Positions 1-5,241 are shown, counted from the stretch's first letter. The stretch is DNA of 8,308 nt from Patescibacteria group bacterium (GCA_023484645.1 JAMCZZ010000025.1:1-8308), one strand, 5' to 3'. The notes: generated by a model from the sequence alone, not told the origin. Made by a program: numbers and translations.

Positions 1-1194
1 TTTGTTATCGATTTTTGTATAGACCTTAGGCCACTCATCAAAAGCCCGAATTTTTCTTTCTACAACTTGTGCTTCCGTCTTGCTATCTACAAATCCATCT
101 TCAGGTTTAATTATTGTTGTGTAAGTTGCCTTTTCGTCTTTCTGCGGTTTGGGCTTAAGATCACCCGCCAAGTAATATGGTATGGAGTTCAATAATAAAG
201 TGGCGCCGATTTCCGATAAATATTCTTTCAGAATGCTGGTTGTTTCTGCGCCGGATAATTCAACCGCTGTCTGAGCAATAATATCTCCGGCATCCATTTT
301 GTCGGAGGTTGAAATAAGAGTTACCCCAGCAACTTTATCACCGCTTAGAATGGTTTGCTGAATCGGTGAAGGTCCTCTGTATTTAGGCAGGAGTGAAGGA
401 TGAATATTTATAATGCCATGCTTAGGAATATCCAAAACCTCTTTTGGAATGATTTGGCCAAAGTCGGCCATAATACCCAATTCTGGCTTCAATTCTTTTA
501 TTTTATCGACAATTTCTGGCTTTTTAATGTTGTCTGTAACAATTGTATGAAGTTTGTTTTTCTTGGCGATTTCTAGAATCACATTTTTCTTCTCGTTCTT
601 ATTTCTGCTGATTACTTTCTTTGTATCTCCGGTGATAACAGCCAGAATCTTATATTGAGGATCTTTAATTAAGAGCTCAAGTGTTTTGGCGCCGAGTGTG
701 CCAGTGCCAATAAAGATAATTTTAATTTCTTCAAGACGATCTATTAAAAGAGTTGAGTTAAGATGGTCAAATTCATGCTGGATTGCTCGGGCGTAAAGAC
801 TATTCGCTTTCACTTCAATATCTTTCCCATACCGATCTTGGCCTTGAATTACAATATTTTCCGGGCGCTTGATTAATAACTCTAGCCCGGGAAAAGAAAG
901 ACATCCCTCAACCATTTTGCATTTTTCTTTTCCGAACTTCACAATTTTGGGATTACAAATTACGGTTAAGGGAAAACTTGGCGGAAATTTTTCTTCTTTC
1001 TGGCCTTCAAATTCAACAACGAATATATTCTTGGAAACGCCGACTTGAGGAGCTGCTAAGCCAACGCCATTGTTTTTTCGCATTGTTTCAACCATGTCAT
1101 CGATAAGTTTTTGGAATTCAAAGTCAAAATCAGCCACTTTTTCCACTGGTTCTCTTAGTATTGGGTCGTTAGTTTTGCGAATTTTTAATATCAT
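1..1194 (-). CDS. def-fmt: Peptide deformylase-methionyl-tRNA formyltransferase fusion (3' end cut by window edge)
   Basis: The minus strand is open for 398 codons from the ATG at 1194 to the left edge, so the C terminus is missing. Residues 1-156 are a peptide deformylase: GVGLAAPQ (43-50), EGCLS (96-100) and HEFDH (140-144), giving metal ligands Cys98, His140 and His144 and catalytic Glu141. From residue 157 the same frame enters a formyltransferase domain (KIIFIGTGTLG, 158-168) with catalytic Asn263 and His265 in INIHPSLLPKYRG and Asp301 in KMDAGD, followed by the start of the C-terminal domain (IRAFDEWP). There is no stop and no Met codon at the junction (about 720-732), so separate translation is unlikely. 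One polypeptide would therefore carry both the enzyme that formylates initiator Met-tRNA and the one that removes formyl from nascent proteins. A full fusion should be about 470 residues. A TTG directly precedes the ATG and is a possible alternative start. No Shine-Dalgarno is visible. Confidence 0.93.
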   Translation of the reverse strand, partial: MILKIRKTNDPILREPVEKVADFDFEFQKLIDDMVETMRKNNGVGLAAPQVGVSKNIFVVEFEGQKEEKFPPSFPLTVICNPKIVKFGKEKCKMVEGCLSFPGLELLIKRPENIVIQGQDRYGKDIEVKANSLYARAIQHEFDHLNSTLLIDRLEEIKIIFIGTGTLGAKTLELLIKDPQYKILAVITGDTKKVISRNKNEKKNVILEIAKKNKLHTIVTDNIKKPEIVDKIKELKPELGIMADFGQIIPKEVLDIPKHGIINIHPSLLPKYRGPSPIQQTILSGDKVAGVTLISTSDKMDAGDIIAQTAVELSGAETTSILKEYLSEIGATLLLNSIPYYLAGDLKPKPQKDEKATYTTIIKPEDGFVDSKTEAQVVERKIRAFDEWPKVYTKIDNK

Positions 1195-1202
1195 CAATTC
1201 TT

Positions 1203-1208
1203 ATTTTA
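1203..1208 (-). promoter_or_regulatory. Possible -10 box of def-fmt
   Basis: On the minus strand TAAAAT lies 8 nt before the def-fmt ATG, the same geometry as the -10-like boxes of galE, priA, der and lgt. No convincing -35 is seen at 16-19 nt. Because the region is very AT-rich, a chance match is quite possible, and transcription could also read through from galE. Confidence 0.3.
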
Positions 1209-1338
1209 TTGCTCGCTTATATTTTTACTTTGGCCGCCCTAGCCAACCTATTCGCTCACTTCTTCATATTTTCGCATAAGCTCTATATGAAGATGGTTCG
1301 CTCAACCGGCACGCGTAAATAATATAAGCTCGCAATAA
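1206..1338. repeat. Nested inverted-repeat element between galE and def-fmt (MITE-like or structured leader)
   Basis: The outer arms 1206-1223 and 1321-1338 pair at 16 of 18 positions; 5 more pairs follow across a 1-nt bulge (1224-1228 with 1315-1319). Inside is a second perfect 9-bp inverted repeat, 1261-1269 with 1285-1293, and the octamer TTCGCTCA occurs twice (1251-1258 and 1297-1304). The element fills nearly all of the 190-nt gap between the galE stop and the def-fmt start. A short non-autonomous mobile element is one reading; a structured 5' leader of def-fmt is the other. I see no convincing target-site duplication. I see no gene in this gap. Confidence 0.5.
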
Positions 1339-1383
1339 TTTTTTATATATGTATATAAGTTTTAATATTAGACATTGGGATTA

Positions 1384-1412
1384 GTTATTTCAAATAACCC
1401 CTGGGGTTATTT
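1384..1412 (-). other. Palindrome at the galE 3' end
   Basis: A 10-bp inverted repeat (AAATAACCCC at 1392-1401, GGGGTTATTT at 1403-1412, one base between) encodes the last residues of GalE (NNPRGY). The heptamer GTTATTT recurs at 1384-1390 over the stop codon, so alternative pairings exist. Read on the minus strand the hairpin is followed by only a weak U-run, so it may be a poor intrinsic terminator, or a stabilising 3' structure for the galE message. Confidence 0.35.
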
Positions 1413-2545
1413 TTGTGCCATTTCCAGGCACTTCTTACAATGTCTTCTAATGAATATTGCGGTGACCATCTTAATATTTTTTTAGCCTTCTGGCTATCTG
1501 CTATTAAGATATCAGGGTCTCCGGAACGACGAGGGTAAATTGTGCAATCAACCTTTTTGCCCAGTAAGTCTTCAATAGTCTTAATAACTTCGTTGACTGT
1601 ATACCCGCTGCCATTACCGAGGTTGAATATGTTGTTATTGTCATTTTCAATTAAGTATTGAAGTGCTTTCAAGTGTCCATCTGCCAAATCAATCACGTGG
1701 ACATAGTCTCGTATTGCTGTGCCATCTTTTGTCTTATAATCAGTGCCCATTAATTTGAATTCAGATCCCTCTAAAATGTTTTTGAGGGCAAGCGGAATTA
1801 AGTGGGTTTCAATTGGATGGTCTTCGCCAATTTTGCCTTCATTGTCAGCGCCAGCTGCATTAAAATACCTTAATGAAATAAATTTAATAGGCAATTTATT
1901 ACTATACTTTTTTAGTATCATCTCGTCAAGCATTTTAGTGATACCATAAACATTGCTTGGAATCCTAAGCTGTGTGATTTCTTCTTCATTCAAATAAAGA
2001 TCTGGTTTAACTATATTGGCATATAGCTCCAATATTTTTTGAAAAAAGATTTCACCCTCAACCTCTGAGTTTTGCCATATGCCTTTAAGCAAAGCAGATT
2101 TTCCCGGTTTAAATTTGCTTATATAGTCTTCGTCTAGTGGAATGACAGAATCATTTTGAGGATTGCCGTAAACTGCTGCTGTCGAAGATTTGATAATGTA
2201 TTTACATCCTTTTTTAACCATAACATCTAAAAGCTTAACGAAATTCTCGACGTTATTTTTTACATACATTTTCGGTTTTTCCATTGACTCGCCAACGGCA
2301 AGATAAGCAGCAAAATCAATTACTGCATCAATCTTATATTTATCAAAAACTTTTTCTGTTGCATCTTTATCACTTAAATCAGCAACTTCAAGTTTCGCCC
2401 GCGGATCGACAGCTTCCTTATGGCCATTCTCTAAACTATCCAATACAACAATATCGTATTTTTGATCTAAAAGCTCTTTGACGGTGAAGGAACCAATATA
2501 TCCAGCCCCGCCGGTAACTAATATGGTTAATGATTTATTGTTCAT
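1385..2545 (-). CDS. galE: UDP-glucose 4-epimerase with a ~55-residue insertion
   Basis: This is a cytosolic NAD-dependent epimerase of the extended SDR family that interconverts UDP-glucose and UDP-galactose and so supplies sugar nucleotides for surface glycans. The Rossmann motif TGGAGYIG spans 11-18, KSSTAAVYGNP (119-129) holds the catalytic Ser/Thr, and the catalytic Tyr200 and Lys204 lie in NVYGITK. The substrate-binding half has LRYFNAAGA (225-233), IETHLIPLAL (245-254) and IRDYVHVIDLADGH (278-291). GalE is usually about 330 residues; this one has 386. The excess lies between PLDED (136-140) and PSNVYG (196-201), just before the catalytic Tyr, and includes a likely helix around 161-180. 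The gene starts 27 nt after the priA stop and has its own -10 box there. The role in the cluster is unclear: galE is unrelated to priA and def-fmt. Confidence 0.93.
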   Translation of the reverse strand: MNNKSLTILVTGGAGYIGSFTVKELLDQKYDIVVLDSLENGHKEAVDPRAKLEVADLSDKDATEKVFDKYKIDAVIDFAAYLAVGESMEKPKMYVKNNVENFVKLLDVMVKKGCKYIIKSSTAAVYGNPQNDSVIPLDEDYISKFKPGKSALLKGIWQNSEVEGEIFFQKILELYANIVKPDLYLNEEEITQLRIPSNVYGITKMLDEMILKKYSNKLPIKFISLRYFNAAGADNEGKIGEDHPIETHLIPLALKNILEGSEFKLMGTDYKTKDGTAIRDYVHVIDLADGHLKALQYLIENDNNNIFNLGNGSGYTVNEVIKTIEDLLGKKVDCTIYPRRSGDPDILIADSQKAKKILRWSPQYSLEDIVRSAWKWHKNNPRGYLK

Positions 2546-2551
2546 AGCCTG

Positions 2552-2581
2552 ATTATATCTAATTACTTGTTCTTAGAGCAA
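2552..2581 (-). promoter_or_regulatory. Putative leaderless promoter of galE inside the priA 3' end
   Basis: Minus strand: TTGCTC (2581-2576) lies 18 nt before a perfect TATAAT (2557-2552), which ends 6 nt before the galE ATG at 2545. The -35 is made of the last priA codons. A transcript from here would begin at or within a base or two of the ATG, that is, leaderless. Read-through from priA is also possible. Confidence 0.55.
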
Positions 2582-4600
2582 ATCAACAGGATCTGTATCC
2601 CAAATTAAATAAGGATTTATTTTAAATATTTCAGTAATCTTGGGGTTCGGTAAAATATTTGTTTTAATTATTATATGATAACGGAACTTATTATTAATTT
2701 TATTTAAAAAGCATGGTCCCGGTCCAATATGGTCGATCTCATTTTGTGATAATTTTTGCGCGACCGCGAAAATATTATCACAAGCTTTTTGTTTGTTTTT
2801 ATCTTCGGAAATCACTCTGATTAAATAGCAAAATGGGGGATAGTTAAATTTCTCTCTTTCTTTTATTTCTTCTTTATAGAAATCTTTATAGTTATGATCG
2901 GCTGCAAACTGGATTGCGCTTGAGTTGGGCCAATATGTTTGAATAATAGTTCTGCCAACGTTGTCTTTTCTTCCGCTGCGGCCGGAGACCTGGGTTAAGA
3001 GTGAAAAAGTTTTTTCAGAGGCTTTAAAATGAGGTAAATGTAAACCGACATCGGCGGAAATTACCCCAACTAAATCAACAGTTCCAATGTCCAAACCTTT
3101 TGCTAGAATTTGGGTTCCAATTAATATATCGATTTTTCCCTTTTGTAAATCATCATACAACTTCATATATTCACCTTTGTTTTGCAGGCTTTTGGAATCT
3201 ATTTTTCTGATTCGAGCTTTTGGAAATAATCTTTTTATTTCTAATTCAATTTTATCTACACCTGCCCCAAAAAATTTAATTCTTGAACTCTTGCAAACGG
3301 GGCAAATTGAGGGAACGGGTACTTTATAATCACAATGATGGCAATTCAAAATGTGTTTATCATAATTTGTATGATAAACCATTGGAATATTGCATCGAGG
3401 GCAATTTATAATCTCACCACATTCTCGGCAGGAAACAAAAGTCGCCATTCCGCGTCGATTTAAGAAAAGTATCGCATGGCGCTTATTCTTTAAAACTTCG
3501 GCAATATTTTTTTGTAACTCCAATGAAATCGGCGAAAAATTATCATGCTTTATCTCGTTTTTTAAATCTATAATTCTGGCAGGCGGTAAAATCAATTTTT
3601 GATATCTTGATTTTAATTCGAAGAGGTCAAAAATTTCCTTTTTGGCTTTATAGTAAGTCTCAATTCTAGGTGTTGCAGTTCCTAGCACCAACAGGGCGCC
3701 CAATCTATCAGCAATTTTCTCAGCCAGATCTACGGCGTGATATCGAGGATCTTTTTCTTGTTTATAGGCATCTTCTTGCTCTTCGTCTATAATGATCAAA
3801 CCGATATTAACATTGGGGACTAGTAGAGCGGAACGTGGACCGATAATAATTTTTTTATCACCGACGGTAAATTGCTTATAGTTTAAATATTTTTCTGATT
3901 TTGAAAGGCCGGAGTGTAATAAGCAAGCTTGATCTGGAAAAATTTGTTCAAACTTTTCTACAGTCTGAGGCGTCAGCATTATTTCCGGCACTAATACAAC
4001 AACTTGTTTATTTATTTTGATTGCTTCTTTGGCTAGCTTTAAATAAATTTCAGTTTTTCCGCTTCCTGTTACGCCATGAATTAACGCCGGCTTATTGTCC
4101 AAGGCTGTAAGTCGAGAACTGCCATCATTTTTAGTTCTCTCCGCCGGTTGGCGGATCGAACAATGAGCTAATTTATCTTTTAATTTCTGAAATATTTCTT
4201 CTTGCTCAGAGGTTAATCTTATTTCGTGATTCGTGATTCGTGATTCGTGATTCGCACTTTGAGTTCTCGGACGAGAAATTATTGGTGGCAAAAATAGTGA
4301 GATGGCCTCACCAAGAGAGCACAAGTAATATTTGGAAATCCATTTTGCAATATCTAAGTATTGTTTAGGAACACTAAAATCAGGGTTAATTGACTTAATT
4401 TCCTTAAGTTCATAATCAACCCGTATTCTGTTATCTGTATTCTGTATTCTTAAAATAACTCCCCTAATATTATTTTTTCCGAACGGAATTTCAACAATCG
4501 AGCCAATCCGAATCTGGCTTTGCAAGTTCTCCGGCACGATATATGAAAAAATATTTTTGTCTGGCGCTGTTCTTTTTTCGGGAATTATTTCTGCAATCAT
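2573..4600 (-). CDS. priA: Primosomal protein N', replication restart helicase PriA
   Basis: PriA is a superfamily 2 3'-to-5' DNA helicase that reloads the replisome at stalled forks. The N-terminal 3'-end-binding domain (about 1-105) starts with MIAEIIPEKR. Walker A is GVTGSGKTE (176-184); motif II is DEEQ (272-275) where most PriA proteins have DEEH; GTATP follows at 307-311. Eight cysteines (391, 394, 400, 403, 420, 423, 433, 436) form the two zinc sites. IGTQILAKG (494-502) and QVSGRSGR (537-544) are the late helicase motifs. Length 675 is within the family range. Three additions fall outside motifs: a heptamer array at residues 51-60, another at 116-127, and a double-hairpin insertion at 149-163. 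The first 38 bases are duplicated at 4981-5018. No Shine-Dalgarno is seen; a -10 box ends 6 nt upstream of the ATG, suggesting a leaderless message. Confidence 0.96.
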   Translation of the reverse strand: MIAEIIPEKRTAPDKNIFSYIVPENLQSQIRIGSIVEIPFGKNNIRGVILRIQNTDNRIRVDYELKEIKSINPDFSVPKQYLDIAKWISKYYLCSLGEAISLFLPPIISRPRTQSANHESRITNHEIRLTSEQEEIFQKLKDKLAHCSIRQPAERTKNDGSSRLTALDNKPALIHGVTGSGKTEIYLKLAKEAIKINKQVVVLVPEIMLTPQTVEKFEQIFPDQACLLHSGLSKSEKYLNYKQFTVGDKKIIIGPRSALLVPNVNIGLIIIDEEQEDAYKQEKDPRYHAVDLAEKIADRLGALLVLGTATPRIETYYKAKKEIFDLFELKSRYQKLILPPARIIDLKNEIKHDNFSPISLELQKNIAEVLKNKRHAILFLNRRGMATFVSCRECGEIINCPRCNIPMVYHTNYDKHILNCHHCDYKVPVPSICPVCKSSRIKFFGAGVDKIELEIKRLFPKARIRKIDSKSLQNKGEYMKLYDDLQKGKIDILIGTQILAKGLDIGTVDLVGVISADVGLHLPHFKASEKTFSLLTQVSGRSGRKDNVGRTIIQTYWPNSSAIQFAADHNYKDFYKEEIKEREKFNYPPFCYLIRVISEDKNKQKACDNIFAVAQKLSQNEIDHIGPGPCFLNKINNKFRYHIIIKTNILPNPKITEIFKINPYLIWDTDPVDLL
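4114..4155. repeat. Double-hairpin insertion inside priA
   Basis: Two abutting inverted repeats: GAGAACT (4114-4120) with AGTTCTC (4133-4139), loop 12 nt, and TCCGCC (4140-4145) with GGCGGA (4150-4155), loop GGTT. They encode PriA residues 149-163, in the linker between the 3'-end-binding domain and Walker A, where homologues are normally shorter. This looks like a small palindromic repeat that inserted in frame and was kept as a tolerated linker. Confidence 0.5.
4222..4254. repeat. Heptanucleotide tandem repeat ATTCGTG in the priA linker
   Basis: About four and a half copies of a 7-nt unit: TTTCGTG, then ATTCGTG three times, then ATTCG. Because 7 is not a multiple of 3 the translation repeats every three units, and PriA residues 116-127 read as NHESRIT followed by a partial second NHE. 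The array lies between the N-terminal domain and the helicase core. Confidence 0.85.
4423..4450. repeat. Heptanucleotide tandem repeat GTATTCT in the priA N-terminal domain
   Basis: Four 7-nt units: GTATTCT, GTTATCT, GTATTCT, GTATTCT. They encode PriA residues 51-60 (RIQNTDNRIR on the minus strand), probably a surface loop of the 3'-end-binding domain. The unit differs in sequence but not in length from the arrays at 4222 and 5025. Confidence 0.8.
4563..4600. repeat. Direct repeat copy 1: first 38 bases of priA
   Basis: Matches 4981-5018 at 33 of 38 positions without gaps, in the same orientation, 418 bp away. The repeat begins precisely at the priA ATG and ends in codon 13; flanking bases on either side do not match. 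Together the copies bracket the 84-codon gene and its promoter and terminator. Confidence 0.85.
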
Positions 4601-4606
4601 AAGTCA

Positions 4607-4636
4607 ATACTACCAACAAGATTGAAAATATGCCAA
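4607..4636 (-). promoter_or_regulatory. Putative leaderless promoter of priA
   Basis: Minus strand: TTGGCA (4636-4631), 18-nt spacer, TAGTAT (4612-4607), ending 6 nt before the priA ATG at 4600. It overlaps, on the opposite strand, the promoter proposed for the small membrane-protein gene, so the two may compete. Confidence 0.45.
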
Positions 4637-4650
4637 ATTTTTGGTATCTT
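4622..4650 (+). promoter_or_regulatory. Putative sigma-70 promoter of the small membrane-protein gene
   Basis: TTGAAA (4622-4627), 17-nt spacer, TATCTT (4645-4650). Transcription would start near 4657, about 10 nt before the Shine-Dalgarno. Confidence 0.5.
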
Positions 4651-4665
4651 CTATCGAGATTCGAA

Positions 4666-4675
4666 AAGGGGGGAG
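4666..4675 (+). promoter_or_regulatory. Strong ribosome-binding site that fixes the start at 4682
   Basis: AAGGGGGGAG followed by a 6-nt spacer and ATG at 4682. This supports the 84-codon reading over an in-frame ATG at 4622, which overlaps the proposed -35 box and has no Shine-Dalgarno. Confidence 0.75.
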
Positions 4676-4681
4676 CCTAAG

Positions 4682-4936
4682 ATGACAACAACGGCAAAAT
4701 CATTTTTTGGCGAGGTTCTCGATATCTTTATGGGATTTTTGATTTTGGGAATCTGCTACACCGTAATAGCTTTGGCGTATTTGGCTTGCGGGCTTGTTTT
4801 CGGTTTAGTATTCGCTGCCATCGCCTATTTTTGGCCTTTTGGCAATGCGGCGCCGGCAGACGTATCGATTGCCATAGGAGCTATTGTTGCACTATTTGGA
4901 GCATTTCTTTGTCGGATGGAGCATTTTCCTGTTTAG
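4682..4936 (+). CDS. Small membrane protein of unknown function
   Basis: I do not recognise this 84-residue protein. Its N terminus (MTTTAKSFFGEVLDIF) is short and polar, followed by a hydrophobic stretch at 15-50 that could be one long or two closely spaced membrane helices, a turn with WPFGNAAPAD (51-60), and a further helix at 61-77 ending in CRMEHFPV. It has no recognisable motif and no signal peptidase site. By hand count the gene is about 44% G+C, while sampled neighbouring 60-base coding stretches are mostly near 30%, which suggests a separate origin. It has its own promoter, a strong Shine-Dalgarno and an intrinsic terminator, and the unit is bracketed by the 38-bp direct repeat derived from the priA start. 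I am fairly sure it is a gene, because signals and ORF agree, and have no view of its function. Confidence 0.72.
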   Translation: MTTTAKSFFGEVLDIFMGFLILGICYTVIALAYLACGLVFGLVFAAIAYFWPFGNAAPADVSIAIGAIVALFGAFLCRMEHFPV

Positions 4937-4963
4937 TCAGGGAAAACTCTATCATCAAGTTGG

Positions 4964-4996
4964 GCGCCTAGCTATAGCTAGGCGCTGTTCTTTTTT
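4964..4996 (+). terminator. Intrinsic terminator of the small membrane-protein gene
   Basis: A perfect 22-nt palindrome (arms GCGCCTAGCTA and TAGCTAGGCGC, 4964-4985) is followed by TGTTCTTTTTT. It begins 27 nt after the stop codon. The right-hand GGCGC and the whole T-run belong to the direct-repeat copy at 4981-5018, so the duplicated priA start supplies half of this terminator. There is no T-run on the other strand. Confidence 0.8.
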
Positions 4997-5018
4997 CTAG
5001 GATTATTTCCACAATCAT
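4968..5018 (-). pseudogene. Decayed copy of the priA 5' end
   Basis: Read on the minus strand, ATG at 5018 gives MIVEIILEKRTAPSYS and then TAG at 4968-4970. The true PriA starts MIAEIIPEKRTAPD, so 11 of the first 13 residues agree. The five base differences in 38 include two amino-acid changes, as expected for a copy no longer under selection. Similarity (4981-5018) covers only ATG to codon 13. It may be the original priA start, displaced by the inserted unit, or a duplication made on insertion. Confidence 0.75.
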
Positions 5019-5024
5019 GTCTCT

Positions 5025-5055
5025 AGTATCGAGTATTTAGTATTAAGTATCAAGT
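5025..5055. repeat. Heptanucleotide tandem repeat AGTATNN, intergenic
   Basis: Units AGTATCG, AGTATTT, AGTATTA, AGTATCA and then AGT: period 7, with the last two bases variable. It lies directly beyond the decayed priA start and is the third array of period 7 in the window, each with a different unit sequence. Confidence 0.75.
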
Positions 5056-5065
5056 GCTGGAATCA

Positions 5066-5203
5066 TAAAAGAAGCTGCAGTCGAAAATAAACTGCAGCGG
5101 AATCAAAGGAATGAGAAACTAAATAATTGCGCCCTGATGAGCGGATTGCCTACCGACCATCAGGGTTTGGGGGGTACAGATCCCCTGTGCGATGCTCCCG
5201 AAC
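5066..5203 (-). ncRNA. Candidate structured small RNA or leader of unknown class
   Basis: The minus strand has a good promoter (5238-5210), about 130 nt of structured non-coding sequence and an intrinsic terminator (5098-5067). Main hairpin: CCCTGATG (5165-5158) with CATCAGGG (5139-5132), an inner CGG/CCG stem after a small internal loop, and an apical part containing GGCAATCCGC. A second one pairs GTAC-side bases 5190-5185 with 5179-5174 (6 pairs, one G-U); an alternative GGGG/CCCC pairing overlaps it. The motif GCAATCCGCTC inside a CCCTG...CAGGG stem reminds me of a hairpin in Bacillus-type SRP RNA, but the GGAAGG-bearing SRP54-binding helix is absent, so I do not call it SRP RNA. It matches no tRNA, tmRNA, RNase P or riboswitch pattern I know. 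It could also be an attenuated leader that once fed priA, whose displaced start lies 48 nt past the terminator. Confidence 0.5.
5067..5098 (-). terminator. Intrinsic terminator of the candidate RNA
   Basis: Minus strand: GCTGCAGT (5098-5091), 9-nt loop, ACTGCAGC (5081-5074), then TTCTTTT. The stem is a perfect 8 bp. On the plus strand no T-run follows, so it acts in the minus direction. Confidence 0.7.
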
Positions 5204-5209
5204 GGTAAA

Positions 5210-5238
5210 ATCGTATCAAAACACATTTTTCTTGTCAA
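5210..5238 (-). promoter_or_regulatory. Promoter of the candidate RNA
   Basis: Minus strand: consensus TTGACA (5238-5233), 17-nt spacer, TACGAT (5215-5210). It is back-to-back with the der promoter, the two -35 boxes being 3 nt apart. Expected start near 5203. Confidence 0.6.
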
Positions 5239-5241
5239 TGA

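Noticed and set aside
720..732. Frameshift artefact joining def and fmt
   Set aside because: The frame was followed codon by codon across the junction, both domains keep full motifs, and no alternative stop or start codon lies within a few bases of the join. Read-level confirmation is still needed.
1070..1279. 69-codon plus-strand ORF
   Set aside because: It runs antisense through the deformylase coding sequence and the inverted-repeat element, has no ribosome-binding site, and is not expected to be a gene.
1392..1412. Confident terminator at the end of galE
   Set aside because: The palindrome is nearly perfect, but in the direction of galE the following U-run is broken (TTATTTG) and the stem lies within the coding sequence, so it was kept only as a low-confidence structure.
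4222..4254. CRISPR-like repeat array
   Set aside because: Units are 7 nt, head to tail, without spacers; this is a simple tandem repeat.
4622..4681. Longer 104-residue form of the small membrane protein
   Set aside because: The ATG at 4629-4631 region and its upstream bases coincide with the proposed promoter and have no ribosome-binding site; the strong AAGGGGGGAG precedes the ATG at 4682.
5134..5155. Hammerhead ribozyme core (CTGATGAG)
   Set aside because: The CTGATGAG bases pair in a perfect hairpin and no GAAA with a cleavage-site stem follows at the required place.
5132..5200. Possible tRNA
   Set aside because: The strong 8-bp stem with internal stem and G/C runs resembles a tRNA at first sight, but no T-arm TTCGA motif, anticodon arm or acceptor pairing can be placed on either strand.
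5066..5203. SRP RNA
   Set aside because: Only the GCAATCCGCTC hairpin resembles SRP RNA; the GGAAGG tetraloop helix with AGCAG that binds SRP54 is absent from the whole transcript and its surroundings.
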